From positions 1 through 5,376 of the forward strand of contig CAMUJF010000042.1 of the NCBI GenBank assembly GCA_947089135.1: DNA of 5,376 nt, read 5' to 3'. This document shows positions 4,879 to 5,376 of this stretch, piece by piece (within the stretch, counting starts at the first letter, position 1; each line of letters starts with the position of its first letter). The translations under genes were made by a program, and so were the position numbers. The notes under the pieces were generated by a model. The model saw only the letters and a program-made list of their open reading frames with translations, did not search any database and was not told the origin of the DNA. This DNA is from an uncultured Clostridia bacterium (GTDB taxonomy: Bacteria > Bacillota > Clostridia > Oscillospirales > Ruminococcaceae).

Positions 4879-5376
4879 TTACATACCTGTAAGACCAGAA
4901 CGTGCGATACCCTCTGTAAAGTTCTTTTGCAGACACACATACAGAACCAGTATCGGAAGAATTGAGATCAGACACGCCGCTTCCATCCATACGATGATCT
5001 CTCGGGTATTTACCTGAGCGTTGGCATCGCCGAAAACCAGTACTTTGATGTTGGAACTGAGGTTTTTCAGAGTCAGCGCAATAGTCTTGTTCTCGGTGAA
5101 GAAGGACGTACTTACATAGTAGTCGTTCCAGTACCATACGATAGAGAACAGGAAAACAGTCAGGAACGTGGAACCTGCGTTGGGAACCATTACCCTTACG
5201 AATGCGGTGAAAGGCGAGCAGCCGTCCAGAGCGGCGGCGTCCTCAAGCTCCTTGGGGAGTCCCATAAAGGACTGCCTGAAAAGGAATATGAACAGACCTG
5301 CTCTCAGACCGTTTGCTGTCAGCGCGGGAAGATACATAGTTATAGGCGTATTGATAAGATTGATGAACTTTCCTGT
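4879..5376 (-). CDS. Carbohydrate ABC transporter permease, MalG-type (CUT1), 5'-truncated by the window edge
   Basis: This is the inner permease subunit of a sugar-importing ABC transporter, which pairs with a second permease, a solute-binding lipoprotein and an ATPase. The visible C-terminal 165 residues carry the signature cytoplasmic loop that docks the ATPase. That loop runs LEDAAALDG (44-52 of the visible part) then VRVMVP (60-65), the EAA motif in its MalG form. Hydrophobic segments are at about 16-38, 68-92 (ending WYWNDYY) and 125-150. The tail, QKNFTEGIARSGLTG, is typical of this subunit. The frame stays open upstream to base 5376, so the Met at 5337 is internal and about 110-130 N-terminal residues are missing. 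It appears to be the last gene of its operon, because a terminator follows at once. The adjacent GH95 gene suggests a fucosylated or plant-glycan oligosaccharide as substrate; this is inference. Confidence 0.93.
   Translation of the reverse strand, partial: TGKFINLINTPITMYLPALTANGLRAGLFIFLFRQSFMGLPKELEDAAALDGCSPFTAFVRVMVPNAGSTFLTVFLFSIVWYWNDYYVSTSFFTENKTIALTLKNLSSNIKVLVFGDANAQVNTREIIVWMEAACLISILPILVLYVCLQKNFTEGIARSGLTGM

Overview
The window reads like chromosomal DNA of a spore-forming or spore-gene-bearing Firmicute, most likely a gut Clostridia of the Ruminococcaceae/Oscillospiraceae type. The reasons are a SpoIIP sporulation protein with a sigma-E-like promoter, strong AGGAGG-type ribosome binding sites, moderate GC coding DNA, and a glycan-use locus made of a cytoplasmic GH95 fucosidase and a CUT1 sugar-importer permease. 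The genus assignment is inference; no marker gene fixes it.

Layout. Positions 1-178 are non-coding and carry two adjacent strong hairpins (33-61 and 63-95), which could end transcription from either side. Positions 179-1720 on the minus strand form a two-gene unit: spoIIP (452-1720), then a small single-pass membrane protein (179-421) 30 bases downstream. A sigma-E-type promoter lies at 1757-1786, about 37 bases before the spoIIP start.

Positions 1721-2513 are a long (about 790 bp) divergent intergenic region. It holds the spoIIP promoter, a short block resembling the 3' end of 16S rRNA (about 1890-1911), a T-rich tract (about 1976-2055), and a striking cluster of long imperfect foldbacks (2056-2368). 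In that cluster purine-rich and pyrimidine-rich arms alternate. A textbook sigma-A promoter (2453-2481) with a palindrome at its expected start site follows.

Positions 2514-4814 on the plus strand encode a full-length GH95-family enzyme without a signal peptide. It converges on a MalG-type ABC permease (4879-5376, minus strand), which runs off the right edge. One bidirectional terminator (4826-4854) sits between them. The likely joint role is import of fucosylated oligosaccharides by the ABC transporter, followed by removal of alpha-L-fucose (or a related sugar) in the cytoplasm. The two are on opposite strands and so in separate transcripts.

I found no clear new multi-gene system. The unexplained signals are non-coding: the foldback cluster, the tandem hairpins at the left edge, and the small membrane protein downstream of spoIIP.
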